From Postechiella marina (GTDB lineage Bacteria; Bacteroidota; Bacteroidia; Flavobacteriales; Flavobacteriaceae): a DNA stretch of 64,000 nucleotides. The DNA lies in contig NZ_BAABCA010000002.1 of the NCBI RefSeq assembly GCF_039538365.1, positions 496,001-560,000 of the forward strand, in the 5' to 3' direction. Within the stretch, counting starts at the first letter, position 1. Each line of letters begins with the position of its first letter. The position numbers and the translations under genes were made by a program. Below are positions 42,221 through 50,085 of this stretch, piece by piece. Below the pieces are notes generated by a model. That model was given only the letters and a program-made list of their open reading frames with translations, did no database searches and was not told where the DNA came from.

Positions 42221-43468
42221 TTATTCTTTCCTATTCAATGTTTTTGTTTCAAAACTAAAACTAGCTAAAACAATTAGTATAAATAAAAACTTTGCTTGAT
42301 ACATAAATGCTGTAGTTAATCCCATAATAAAAAAATATATTAATAATAATATTTTGAAACGCTTATTGGTTTTAGTTTGATTAATAAAATGAATTAAAAG
42401 AAATACAACTATTAGAGAAAACACACCGTATTTAATATAAAGTGTTAAAAAAATATTATCCATGTAAATATTATAATTATCTACAGTTTCTCTCCAAACA
42501 AACCATGGAATAAAAATGGTTTCTCCAATTCCTTTACCAAAAAAATAATCATACCAACTGTAGGTATTTAGCTTTTCTATAAAAGGAGCAAAACGAAATT
42601 CAATAAGTTGCCTCATTACAATATCGTAATCAAACATTGTTAAAATTCTGGTACGTAGCTTCTCGTTAAAACTAAAAACTCCAAAAAACAGAACCAAACC
42701 TGCACTAACAAAAACACCTATCCTACTAAACAATTTTATGGCGTTAGTTGTAACCATAACCATGTTTATTAGGTATATAACTGCCAATGTAAATAATACT
42801 GTTCTGTTTCCAGATAAAAATAGGGGTATTAAAATATAGGCTAAATCATATTTATCAAACTTTCTATTTACGCCCAGTCCAGCTATATAATAAATTAAGA
42901 TAAAAGATGCTCCTACAGATGTATATCTAATGTCTGTAACACTATAATAGGGATCATTAGTAGCAAAAGAAATAAAACCAGTTGTATTTAAAATAACAAA
43001 CCAAACTATTGTTGCTATAAAATTATATTTCATTATTTTTTTTGCCTCTTTCCCTTTCCAATTTAGTCGCCTGTTTTTTAACACATACAGAAACACAAAG
43101 CCAAATAAAATAAAAATTAAAGGTTTAAAGTCTTTAAGTAAATTAATTACTTTTAAATTCTCTTTGTAAATTAAAACATCGTACAGTAAATAAAAACCAA
43201 TAAAACCAATTAGTAAAGCAGTAACTATTACAATGTTTTTATCCATTTTAGGTTTAAACAAAGTTTGAAAAAAATATGCCACCACGACAATAAAGGAAAA
43301 AAAGTAATATACATTTACTTGGAAGTGTGTATGCAGCGGTATTAAGGAAGATGTAATTGGCAGTAAAACAGTTAGTTTTAAAAACACCGAAATATCTCTA
43401 TTTTTTAAAAATTGGAAACCAATAGTTATATAAGCTATGGTCAATACTAAAAAAATTAATAACTGCAT
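42221..43468 (-). CDS. Wzy-like oligosaccharide repeat-unit polymerase
   Basis: A 415-residue polytopic protein with about 11-12 hydrophobic helices and a periplasmic loop (about 265-335) rich in Arg, Tyr and Trp (RFAPFIEKLNTYSWYDYFFGKGIGET). Such loops are typical of polysaccharide polymerases, which are otherwise too divergent to classify. It abuts the flippase gene on the same strand with no gap, so a Wzx/Wzy pair is the natural reading. Confidence 0.72.
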   Translation of the reverse strand: MQLLIFLVLTIAYITIGFQFLKNRDISVFLKLTVLLPITSSLIPLHTHFQVNVYYFFSFIVVVAYFFQTLFKPKMDKNIVIVTALLIGFIGFYLLYDVLIYKENLKVINLLKDFKPLIFILFGFVFLYVLKNRRLNWKGKEAKKIMKYNFIATIVWFVILNTTGFISFATNDPYYSVTDIRYTSVGASFILIYYIAGLGVNRKFDKYDLAYILIPLFLSGNRTVLFTLAVIYLINMVMVTTNAIKLFSRIGVFVSAGLVLFFGVFSFNEKLRTRILTMFDYDIVMRQLIEFRFAPFIEKLNTYSWYDYFFGKGIGETIFIPWFVWRETVDNYNIYMDNIFLTLYIKYGVFSLIVVFLLIHFINQTKTNKRFKILLLIYFFIMGLTTAFMYQAKFLFILIVLASFSFETKTLNRKE

Positions 43469-44746
43469 TTAATACTTTATTTTTAAAGTGAAAATGGCTT
43501 TTAAATACTCCTTAAAAGTACCGCCAATTATTTTATATATTAAAAATCTCCAGGCTGGGTAAAAAAGAATAAAAGACGCTATATTTAAACTCCAAGCAAC
43601 ACAGTTAATTGTATATTGCGAACTAATAAACACAAAAACAGGTATTACTATCAAGACCAGTAAATTCCAATAAAACTCTATATTAGTCTTCCCTGTAGCT
43701 ATTATTAAACTACCTACAGGATTACCTATAGCTCTAAAAATCATATAAACAGATAGTATACGGACTAAAGTAACAACCTCGTTAAAACCTTCTCCATAAA
43801 ATATTAAAACAGCCAAAGGAGCAAAAATAATTAAAGCAATGTAAACTACTGCATTTACTTTTGCTACAATACTTATAAGCTTATAGTAATTTAACTTTAA
43901 TACTTCAATGTTATCTTGTAGCTTTGATAAGCTTGGAGAAGCTACTTTGGTTATAATTGGGTTTAAAATTTGAGCTGGTCTAAAAACAAGCTGTTTTGCT
44001 AAACTATACCCACCTAATACTTCTGAGCTAAAAAACTTACCTATCAATAAAATGTCTATATCTCTATTAAAATAATTAACAACCTGTCCTCCTACTTGAT
44101 AAACACCTATTTTTAAAAAAGGTTTTGTTTCTGAGTAATTGTAATGAAATAGCAATCCATATTTTTTAAGTCCGTATAGAAAATACAATAAGTTTTGAAT
44201 TATATATTGCATCAAAGCCGAATAAACCAAAGTATATACGCCATAATTATTAATAGCTAAAAAAACCGCAAAACATAATGAGCACACCGCTGCTATTATT
44301 TCAAAAATAGAAATCATTTTAAACTTTAAATGTTTAGATTCTATAGTTTTAAAAATTCGTCCAATAGCAGAGATTATTAAATTGAGTCCTAACAATGGAA
44401 TAAGAACAGTTAACTCTGGCTCGTTATAAAACGACGCAACTAAGGGAGAAGCCAAAAGCAAAATACCATATAAAATAAAGCTAAACATTATGTTTATCCA
44501 ATACAAACTAGCATATTCTTTTTTAGAAATATTTGCTTTATGAAGTATTGCAGAAGTTAAGCCCATATCGTTAAATAGATTCATAAACCCCATTACAAAG
44601 GTTACAAGTGCCATTAACCCAAAATCTGCTTTATCTAAAAATCTAGCTAAAACAGATAATTTTAACAATGCAACTATTGCCAACACTATAGTGCCAATAG
44701 TAGTCCACTTAACTCCAGAAACGACTTCTTTTTTTATATTATTCAT
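43469..44746 (-). CDS. Wzx-type lipopolysaccharide/polysaccharide flippase
   Basis: A 425-residue MATE-like exporter with 12 or so membrane helices. The N-terminus (VSGVKWTTIGTIVLAIVALLKLSVLARFLDKADFGLMALV) is the classic start of the polysaccharide biosynthesis/flippase family. The NYFNRDIDILLIGKFFSSEVLGGYSLAKQL segment (about 214-243) is also typical. It would move the undecaprenyl-linked repeat unit to the periplasm. It overlaps the end of the WecF-like gene by 8 bases. Confidence 0.9.
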   Translation of the reverse strand: MNNIKKEVVSGVKWTTIGTIVLAIVALLKLSVLARFLDKADFGLMALVTFVMGFMNLFNDMGLTSAILHKANISKKEYASLYWINIMFSFILYGILLLASPLVASFYNEPELTVLIPLLGLNLIISAIGRIFKTIESKHLKFKMISIFEIIAAVCSLCFAVFLAINNYGVYTLVYSALMQYIIQNLLYFLYGLKKYGLLFHYNYSETKPFLKIGVYQVGGQVVNYFNRDIDILLIGKFFSSEVLGGYSLAKQLVFRPAQILNPIITKVASPSLSKLQDNIEVLKLNYYKLISIVAKVNAVVYIALIIFAPLAVLIFYGEGFNEVVTLVRILSVYMIFRAIGNPVGSLIIATGKTNIEFYWNLLVLIVIPVFVFISSQYTINCVAWSLNIASFILFYPAWRFLIYKIIGGTFKEYLKAIFTLKIKY

Positions 44747-45875
44747 TTATCATTCTCTCAAATTCTACTTTAATTCGCTCGAAAACAATATTTTTAGAAT
44801 AATGCTTATTAATAAGCTCTAAATTATATTTTTGTTCTTCTTTTGTTAAAGCATTAAGCGCCTCCTTACTATTTATATTTTTTTGTATGCTAGAAATTAT
44901 AAAACCTTCGCTTTTTAAGGTTTTATAAATAGTATTTTCTTCTCGTAAATAAACCTTACAACCATTTGCTAAAGCAAGCATTATTGTATTAAAGGCCTGT
45001 TGCCTTTTATGGTTCAATATTAAAACAGAACAGCTATTTATTATAAAGGTATACTCGTTTAACGATAAGAAATCGACAAGAGGCTCAACAGAAGATCCAA
45101 AAATACCTTTTGCTTGCTTTATAACTAAATCTTTATATTTTTTATCTCCATAATTAAGAGGCACATATATTTTTTTATCTTTTAGTTCTTTTTTATTTAT
45201 TAAATTAAAAGCATCTAAATGATTATTAGATTCAGAACTAGAATTACCTATTAATATGTTCTTTTTATCGGTTTTAATCTTACTTCTTACTGCATCATTA
45301 TAATAATAGTAGCTAAACCAGCCCCTAGGTAAATTTAACTTTGTATAACTCTCTAAAAGATCTACATCTGCATTAATATTAGTTAAGGTATAATGTAATT
45401 TACGTTGCCTTAAGGCATTTTTAAACAACCTCCAATAATATGCCTTTTTTAATTTTGATAACGTTGTCTTTTTAATTTGATCTTTTATTGATAAGCTTTT
45501 TAAATAAGCTGTTTTCGTTGCAGGAAGTAATGCATTATAATTAGGATTTAACCCATACATTTCTGCTCCCCAAAAAGTCCAAGCTGTTTTTATATTTAAT
45601 TTATATTTTTGTAAAAGCCTAAGTTTATATGTTTTATAAACATTATGAAACAAAATAAAATTTACTGATTTACTTAATTCTAAATATTCTGTTTGATAAC
45701 TAGGCGTGTTAATATTTTTAAAAATAACTTTTGTTGATTGCTCTAGTTTCTCGAAATCATTATAACCCACTTTATCGATGCCTACTAGAAATATATTTTG
45801 ATTAGGAAAAATAGTTTCGAATAACTCTATAACAGACACTAAAAACTTTTCATCATCAATTACATGTAAAATCAT
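44739..45875 (-). CDS. wecF: WecF-like Fuc4NAc transferase (GT56)
   Basis: A 378-residue cytoplasmic enzyme of the GT56 family. In enterobacteria it adds 4-acetamido-4,6-dideoxygalactose from dTDP-Fuc4NAc to lipid II, completing the common antigen repeat. It starts MILHVIDDEKFLVSVIELFE. It contains NFILFHNVYKTY, TAWTFWGAEMYGLN (near 95-108), ILIGNSSSESNNHLDAF and the KIYVPLNYGDKKY strand, all familiar from WecF. The gene directly upstream is wecE, so substrate supply and transfer are coupled. The sugar acceptor may differ from that in enterobacteria. Confidence 0.85.
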   Translation of the reverse strand: MILHVIDDEKFLVSVIELFETIFPNQNIFLVGIDKVGYNDFEKLEQSTKVIFKNINTPSYQTEYLELSKSVNFILFHNVYKTYKLRLLQKYKLNIKTAWTFWGAEMYGLNPNYNALLPATKTAYLKSLSIKDQIKKTTLSKLKKAYYWRLFKNALRQRKLHYTLTNINADVDLLESYTKLNLPRGWFSYYYYNDAVRSKIKTDKKNILIGNSSSESNNHLDAFNLINKKELKDKKIYVPLNYGDKKYKDLVIKQAKGIFGSSVEPLVDFLSLNEYTFIINSCSVLILNHKRQQAFNTIMLALANGCKVYLREENTIYKTLKSEGFIISSIQKNINSKEALNALTKEEQKYNLELINKHYSKNIVFERIKVEFERMINE

Positions 45876-47002
45876 TTAAAAAATAATTTAATAGTTAATG
45901 CTATTTTTTTAGCATCTTCAATATCCAAATCATAAAATAAAGGCAATCTAATTAAACAGTCGGTATATCTATCTGCTTCTGGCAAATTCTGTACAGCCTC
46001 ATTACTATTATTAGTATGATAGTCGCTTTTATGTAAAGACAAATAATGAAATACAGAGTGTATTTTATTGGCTCGCAAATGTGCTATTAACGCATCTCTC
46101 TCTTGTACATTTTTAGTAACAACATAAAACATATGTGCGTTATTGGTTGCGTAATCTGGCAGTGTAGCTAGTTTTAAAAGGTTTTGATTTTGCAATACAT
46201 TTAAATCTTTAAAATAAGTATTCCAAATTTCTTTTCGTTTAGCTTGTATGTCCTTTAAATGTTCTAGTTGTGCATATAAAAAAGCTGCGATTAATTCTGA
46301 TGGTAAAAAAGATGAACCTGTGTCTACCCAACCATATTTATTAACTTCTCCTTTAAAAAAAGCAGATCTATTTGTACCTTTTTCCCAAATAACTTCTGCT
46401 CTATCAATAAATTGTTCGTCATTAATAGTTAATAAACCACCCTCTCCAGATATTATGTTTTTTGTTTCATGAAATGAAAAAGCTCCAAAATGCCCAATAC
46501 TTCCTAAAGGCTTCCCTTTGTAGTAAGAGTCTATTGCTTGTGCTGCATCTTCTACTACATAAATATTATGCTTTTTAGCAACCTCCATTACAATATCCAT
46601 ATCGCAAGCAACTCCTGCATAATGTACAATAACTATTGCTTTTGTCTTATCTGTGATAAGATTTTCTATAGATTTTTCATTTATACCTGGATGATCTTCT
46701 CTACTATCTGCAAAGATAATTTTAGCGCCTTGACGCGTAAAAGCTAAAGCAGATGACACAAATGTATAAGAAGGTACAATAACCTCGTCTCCAGGCTTAA
46801 TATCCATTAACATGGCAGCCATTTCTAAGGCATCTGTGCACGATGTTGTTAATAAAGCTTTTTTAAAGCTAAATTTAGTTTCGAAAAAATTTTGACATTT
46901 AACGGTAAAATCACCATTTCCTGAGATTTTTCCAGAACGTACTGCTTTTTCAATATACTGAGTTTCTTTACCTACTAAAAACGGTTTGTTAAATGGTATC
47001 AT
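45872..47002 (-). CDS. wecE: dTDP-4-amino-4,6-dideoxygalactose transaminase
   Basis: A PLP-dependent sugar aminotransferase of 376 residues. It converts dTDP-4-keto-6-deoxyglucose to dTDP-Fuc4N with glutamate. The sequence follows E. coli WecE closely: MIPFNKPFLVGKE, SCTDALEMAAMLMDIKPGDE (54-73), VHYAGVACDMD, the PLP lysine K181 in SFHETKN, EKGTNRSAFF and DTGSSFLPSEL. The length is the family's usual. It overlaps wecF by 4 bases. The substrate comes from rfbA/rfbB further upstream in the same locus. Confidence 0.93.
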   Translation of the reverse strand: MIPFNKPFLVGKETQYIEKAVRSGKISGNGDFTVKCQNFFETKFSFKKALLTTSCTDALEMAAMLMDIKPGDEVIVPSYTFVSSALAFTRQGAKIIFADSREDHPGINEKSIENLITDKTKAIVIVHYAGVACDMDIVMEVAKKHNIYVVEDAAQAIDSYYKGKPLGSIGHFGAFSFHETKNIISGEGGLLTINDEQFIDRAEVIWEKGTNRSAFFKGEVNKYGWVDTGSSFLPSELIAAFLYAQLEHLKDIQAKRKEIWNTYFKDLNVLQNQNLLKLATLPDYATNNAHMFYVVTKNVQERDALIAHLRANKIHSVFHYLSLHKSDYHTNNSNEAVQNLPEADRYTDCLIRLPLFYDLDIEDAKKIALTIKLFFK

Positions 47003-47015
47003 TTTAAATTTTATT

Positions 47016-47648
47016 TTATCTTATAAATCGGTGAGGATTGCCTACATATAAACCTGATTTTGTTATACTTTTTGTTACAACCGTGCCTCCTCCTACTTGT
47101 GTTTTTTCGACTATTATTATATTATCTATTATGGTAGAATTGATACCTAGTATACACATTTCTTCTACATTAATAAAACCAGCTAAAGCTACTCTTGGAG
47201 ACAGGAAGCAATGTTTACCTATTACGCTATCGTGTGCTATAGTACACCCTATATTAAGTACCGTATTTGCATTTATTACCGCATTTGCATCTATTGCACA
47301 AGTTGGGTATATTACACAACCTTCATTTATGGAAGCAGTTTTATCTACCCAAGATGAAGAGTGTATTACTTTTCCAAATGGAATTACACCTTTAAACCTT
47401 TCATACAAGGCCTTTTTTACATTTAAATGCTTATAACCAAGAGCTATTATTATTTCATCAAAAGCATTGTTTAAATACGCTTGTTCTACATTATCTGTAT
47501 CTCCTAAAATAGCATAACCATTACGTTCTTTATCTGAGGTAAAATCGTCAAAAAACACTACATTACTATAATGGCTATCAGAAATGGCGTAATATGCTAT
47601 TTGCTGCCCTAAATGTCCTGAACCTAGTATTGCTAATGTTTTTTTCAC
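47016..47648 (-). CDS. NeuD/PglD-type sugar O/N-acyltransferase
   Basis: A 210-residue left-handed beta-helix acyltransferase with an N-terminal Rossmann lobe (LAILGSGHLGQQIAYYA). A hexapeptide-repeat domain follows (about 100-205: ASINEGCVIYPTCAIDANAVINANTVLNIGCTIA style). The PglD-like family N-acetylates 4-amino-sugar nucleotides. Next to wecE the obvious role is acetylation of dTDP-Fuc4N to dTDP-Fuc4NAc, replacing the unrelated enterobacterial WecD. The catalytic His is probably in CTIAHDSVIG. Its start overlaps the end of the HAD gene by one base. Confidence 0.8.
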   Translation of the reverse strand: MKKTLAILGSGHLGQQIAYYAISDSHYSNVVFFDDFTSDKERNGYAILGDTDNVEQAYLNNAFDEIIIALGYKHLNVKKALYERFKGVIPFGKVIHSSSWVDKTASINEGCVIYPTCAIDANAVINANTVLNIGCTIAHDSVIGKHCFLSPRVALAGFINVEEMCILGINSTIIDNIIIVEKTQVGGGTVVTKSITKSGLYVGNPHRFIR

Positions 47649-48283
47649 TAAATATAGTTTTTAACCTCTATTAAACTCGATATTCTTTTTTCTAATTTTG
47701 GATAAAAATTATTTCTATCAATTATTAAAGCATTAAAACCAAGTTCAAGAGCTGGTTTTAAATCTAATTTAATTGAATCTCCAATGTATAATACCTCGTC
47801 TGCATTGCAAGAAATTTTTTCTAATGCTTTTTTGTAAAACTCAACATTGGGTTTAGCAACCCCTAGCTCTTCAGAAACTAATACATCTGTAAATACATCT
47901 CCAAAGAAGGTATTTAATTTGTCTTTAAGTGTTGTATTAAAATTTGAAATTACTCCTATGGGTAAATCTATTTCTGATAAAACTTTAGTGTCCTCAAATT
48001 TTTCCCAAGGCAAATACGTACAGTTTTTAAAAATTGAATTAACCAAATCATCTGAAGGAATAATTCCTAAGGTGTAAATTAGGTTAGAATTAAATTTTTT
48101 ATAAAACGCTTCGTCGGTACGATCTGGAAAATGGATTACTTCTGATAAAAATTTATGTTTCTCTTTTATTTCTTGTAAAGATCGATTATGTCCAAAATCT
48201 TTTAATACATTTTGAATTATAGTAAATAAACTTGGCTTACCTAATAGGGTTTCTGCTACATCAAAAAAAACGTACTTAATCAT
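47648..48283 (-). CDS. HAD-superfamily hydrolase with altered motif I
   Basis: A 211-residue HAD enzyme. Motif I is FFDVAETLL, so the nucleophile Asp8 is present, but the second Asp (acid/base, expected at residue 10) is Ala. This resembles HAD members that are dehalogenase-like or have unusual substrates. Motif II is GVISNF (about 102-107), the motif III Lys is in GVAKPNVEFYKKAL, and motif IV is VLYIGDSIKLDLKPALELGF. It lies between the acyltransferase and ATP-grasp genes in a tight cassette. Its substrate is unknown; a phosphorylated sugar or precursor is a guess. Confidence 0.83.
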   Translation of the reverse strand: MIKYVFFDVAETLLGKPSLFTIIQNVLKDFGHNRSLQEIKEKHKFLSEVIHFPDRTDEAFYKKFNSNLIYTLGIIPSDDLVNSIFKNCTYLPWEKFEDTKVLSEIDLPIGVISNFNTTLKDKLNTFFGDVFTDVLVSEELGVAKPNVEFYKKALEKISCNADEVLYIGDSIKLDLKPALELGFNALIIDRNNFYPKLEKRISSLIEVKNYI

Positions 48284-48284
48284 A

Positions 48285-49256
48285 CTAAAATATTAGGTGT
48301 TTACTATTTTTTAATTTATTAAAATCTGAAGTGTTTGGATAGATTACATCCATTAAAATTCGTGTTGAAATGCCTTCTATTGGGTTTGGTTTATCTGGCT
48401 CTTCTTCTAGTAAATATTCTTGTATAGCATATTTTACGTCTTGAAAACCTAAATTATGTCTTATAGAATTTGTACCAGATATTCTACAATTAATCTCGAA
48501 AGGTACAATTTCGTTTGTATCGGTAACAATACTTTGTATATTAAAACTTCCAATTAAACCTCCTAGATCTATCATTTTTTGAGCAATTAGTCTTAATCTA
48601 TCATCATACTCAAAAATCACTCTTGATTCTGTAGTAGTACCATTGGTTAGTTTTCTTTCCATAGTAAACAAACCGTGTAGTTCATTTTTTTTTGAAACGT
48701 AAACTGCTGTTGTTATTTCGTTGCCCTTAGATAATGGCTGGATCATATAACCTTCTGGCAAATCATTTGGGTTTTCTGGGTTTATTAAAATTCCTCGAGA
48801 TCCTCTTCCTTCTCTAGGCTTGGCTATAATATCTTTTTCAGAAAAATCATAATCACCAGATAACCATGATTTAGCAAAAGGGATATTGTTTTTAGACAAA
48901 TAAGTATATGTGGCAAATTTATCTAAATAAGTTTTTGCTGTATTGCTGTCGCTAGCTACAATTTGAGCTTTTAATATGTTTTTGTTCTTTGACAAATAAA
49001 ACACCTCATAATCTGTTGAAGGTAAAACTACATCTACTTTTTCGTCTTCAATAATTTTACTTATTGTAGGTATATAACTCTCATGAAAAGAATAAGGCAC
49101 TTGATATGTCTTGTTGCACAAGTGGTTTCCTGGAGTAAAGCTAGCAATATCTACACCTATTAGCTTTAGGTTTAAATTTAGCGAAATAATATTTCGTAAA
49201 ATCCCTTGGCCTACATTCCCTCCTATACCAGTTACTAAGACTGTTTTTGCTTCCAT
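48285..49256 (-). CDS. ATP-grasp ligase of the CarB/PylC-like type
   Basis: A 323-residue ATP-grasp protein. It has an N-terminal nucleotide-binding-like lobe (VLVTGIGGNVGQGILRNII), the ATP-binding region DIIAKPREGRGSRGI (about 138-152), a YMIQPLSKGNEITTAVYV strand, and a metal-binding end NEIVPFEINCRISGTNS (about 251-267). ATP-grasp enzymes join a carboxylate to an amine or thiol through an acyl phosphate. In glycan loci such proteins may attach amino acids to sugars, but the substrate here is unknown. It overlaps the SDR gene by 22 bases and is 1 base from the HAD gene. Confidence 0.82.
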   Translation of the reverse strand: MEAKTVLVTGIGGNVGQGILRNIISLNLNLKLIGVDIASFTPGNHLCNKTYQVPYSFHESYIPTISKIIEDEKVDVVLPSTDYEVFYLSKNKNILKAQIVASDSNTAKTYLDKFATYTYLSKNNIPFAKSWLSGDYDFSEKDIIAKPREGRGSRGILINPENPNDLPEGYMIQPLSKGNEITTAVYVSKKNELHGLFTMERKLTNGTTTESRVIFEYDDRLRLIAQKMIDLGGLIGSFNIQSIVTDTNEIVPFEINCRISGTNSIRHNLGFQDVKYAIQEYLLEEEPDKPNPIEGISTRILMDVIYPNTSDFNKLKNSKHLIF

Positions 49257-50083
49257 TTAATATATTTTATTATCTCTTGCTTAAAATTAGATTCTGCTTT
49301 CCAATTTAAAACAGTTCTTGTTTCTAAATTATTATAATTTAAAGATGCTGAATAATCTTGGTTAACAAGTTTAATTTTTGCATTTGTTTCTTTTGCTATA
49401 ATTTTAGCCAATTCTAAATTGGTATATTCTCTATTACTTACAGCTAGTAATGTTTTATTACAAACTTTGTTAAATTTTTCGAACACATTTTTTATTAAAG
49501 AACAAACATCATCAATAAAGATATAGTTTTGTTCTCGTTTACCTTCTCCCCAAACCTCTATATTTCCATTATTTAATGCCTGGTTTATATAATTAGGTAT
49601 TATAGTGTTTTCTTTCATTTTTACACCATAAAGCGAAGAAAGTCTAACAATAACAGCTCTATTGGTGTTTAAAACCAATTTCTCTGCCCAATATTTAGAT
49701 ATAGCATATTCGTTGTTTGGGCTATTAACTGTATTTTCTGTTATAATTGTTTCATTTAAGTTATATATAGACGCCGATGATATGTATATAATTTTAGAGT
49801 TATTAAACTTAGCTAGTATTTCATTTGTTAATTTAACATTTACCTGATATAGTAAGTCTGTTTCTACATTTATTTGACCAGAGGACACTGCTGCATGGCA
49901 CATAATTACAAAATCGGGATTAATATCTATTTCATCCAAATTGGTAGATGCAAAAGTTTTTATAGGACCATTAAAATCTTCCTTTCTTTCTATGCCATAA
50001 AGTTGAAAATCGTTATTTAAAATATCTTTTAAACGACTTCCTAAAAACCCATTAATACCTGTTATAACAATAGTTTTTTTCAT
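49235..50083 (-). CDS. NAD-dependent epimerase/dehydratase (extended SDR)
   Basis: A 282-residue nucleotide-sugar modifying enzyme. NAD binding is at GINGFLGSRL (8-17), and the catalytic Tyr-x3-Lys is in YAISKYWAEKL (about 130-140). RLSSLYGVKMKENTIIPNYI and WGEGKREQNYIFIDDVC follow the SDR pattern of RmlD/GalE relatives. The reaction cannot be assigned. It overlaps the ATP-grasp gene, which suggests stepwise action on one sugar nucleotide. Confidence 0.85.
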   Translation of the reverse strand: MKKTIVITGINGFLGSRLKDILNNDFQLYGIERKEDFNGPIKTFASTNLDEIDINPDFVIMCHAAVSSGQINVETDLLYQVNVKLTNEILAKFNNSKIIYISSASIYNLNETIITENTVNSPNNEYAISKYWAEKLVLNTNRAVIVRLSSLYGVKMKENTIIPNYINQALNNGNIEVWGEGKREQNYIFIDDVCSLIKNVFEKFNKVCNKTLLAVSNREYTNLELAKIIAKETNAKIKLVNQDYSASLNYNNLETRTVLNWKAESNFKQEIIKYIKWKQKQS

Positions 50084-50085
50084 TA

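Noticed and set aside
47038..47436. A 132-residue plus-strand frame opposite the NeuD-like gene
   Set aside because: It is a mirror of the hexapeptide repeats on the other strand, and its composition does not look like a real protein.
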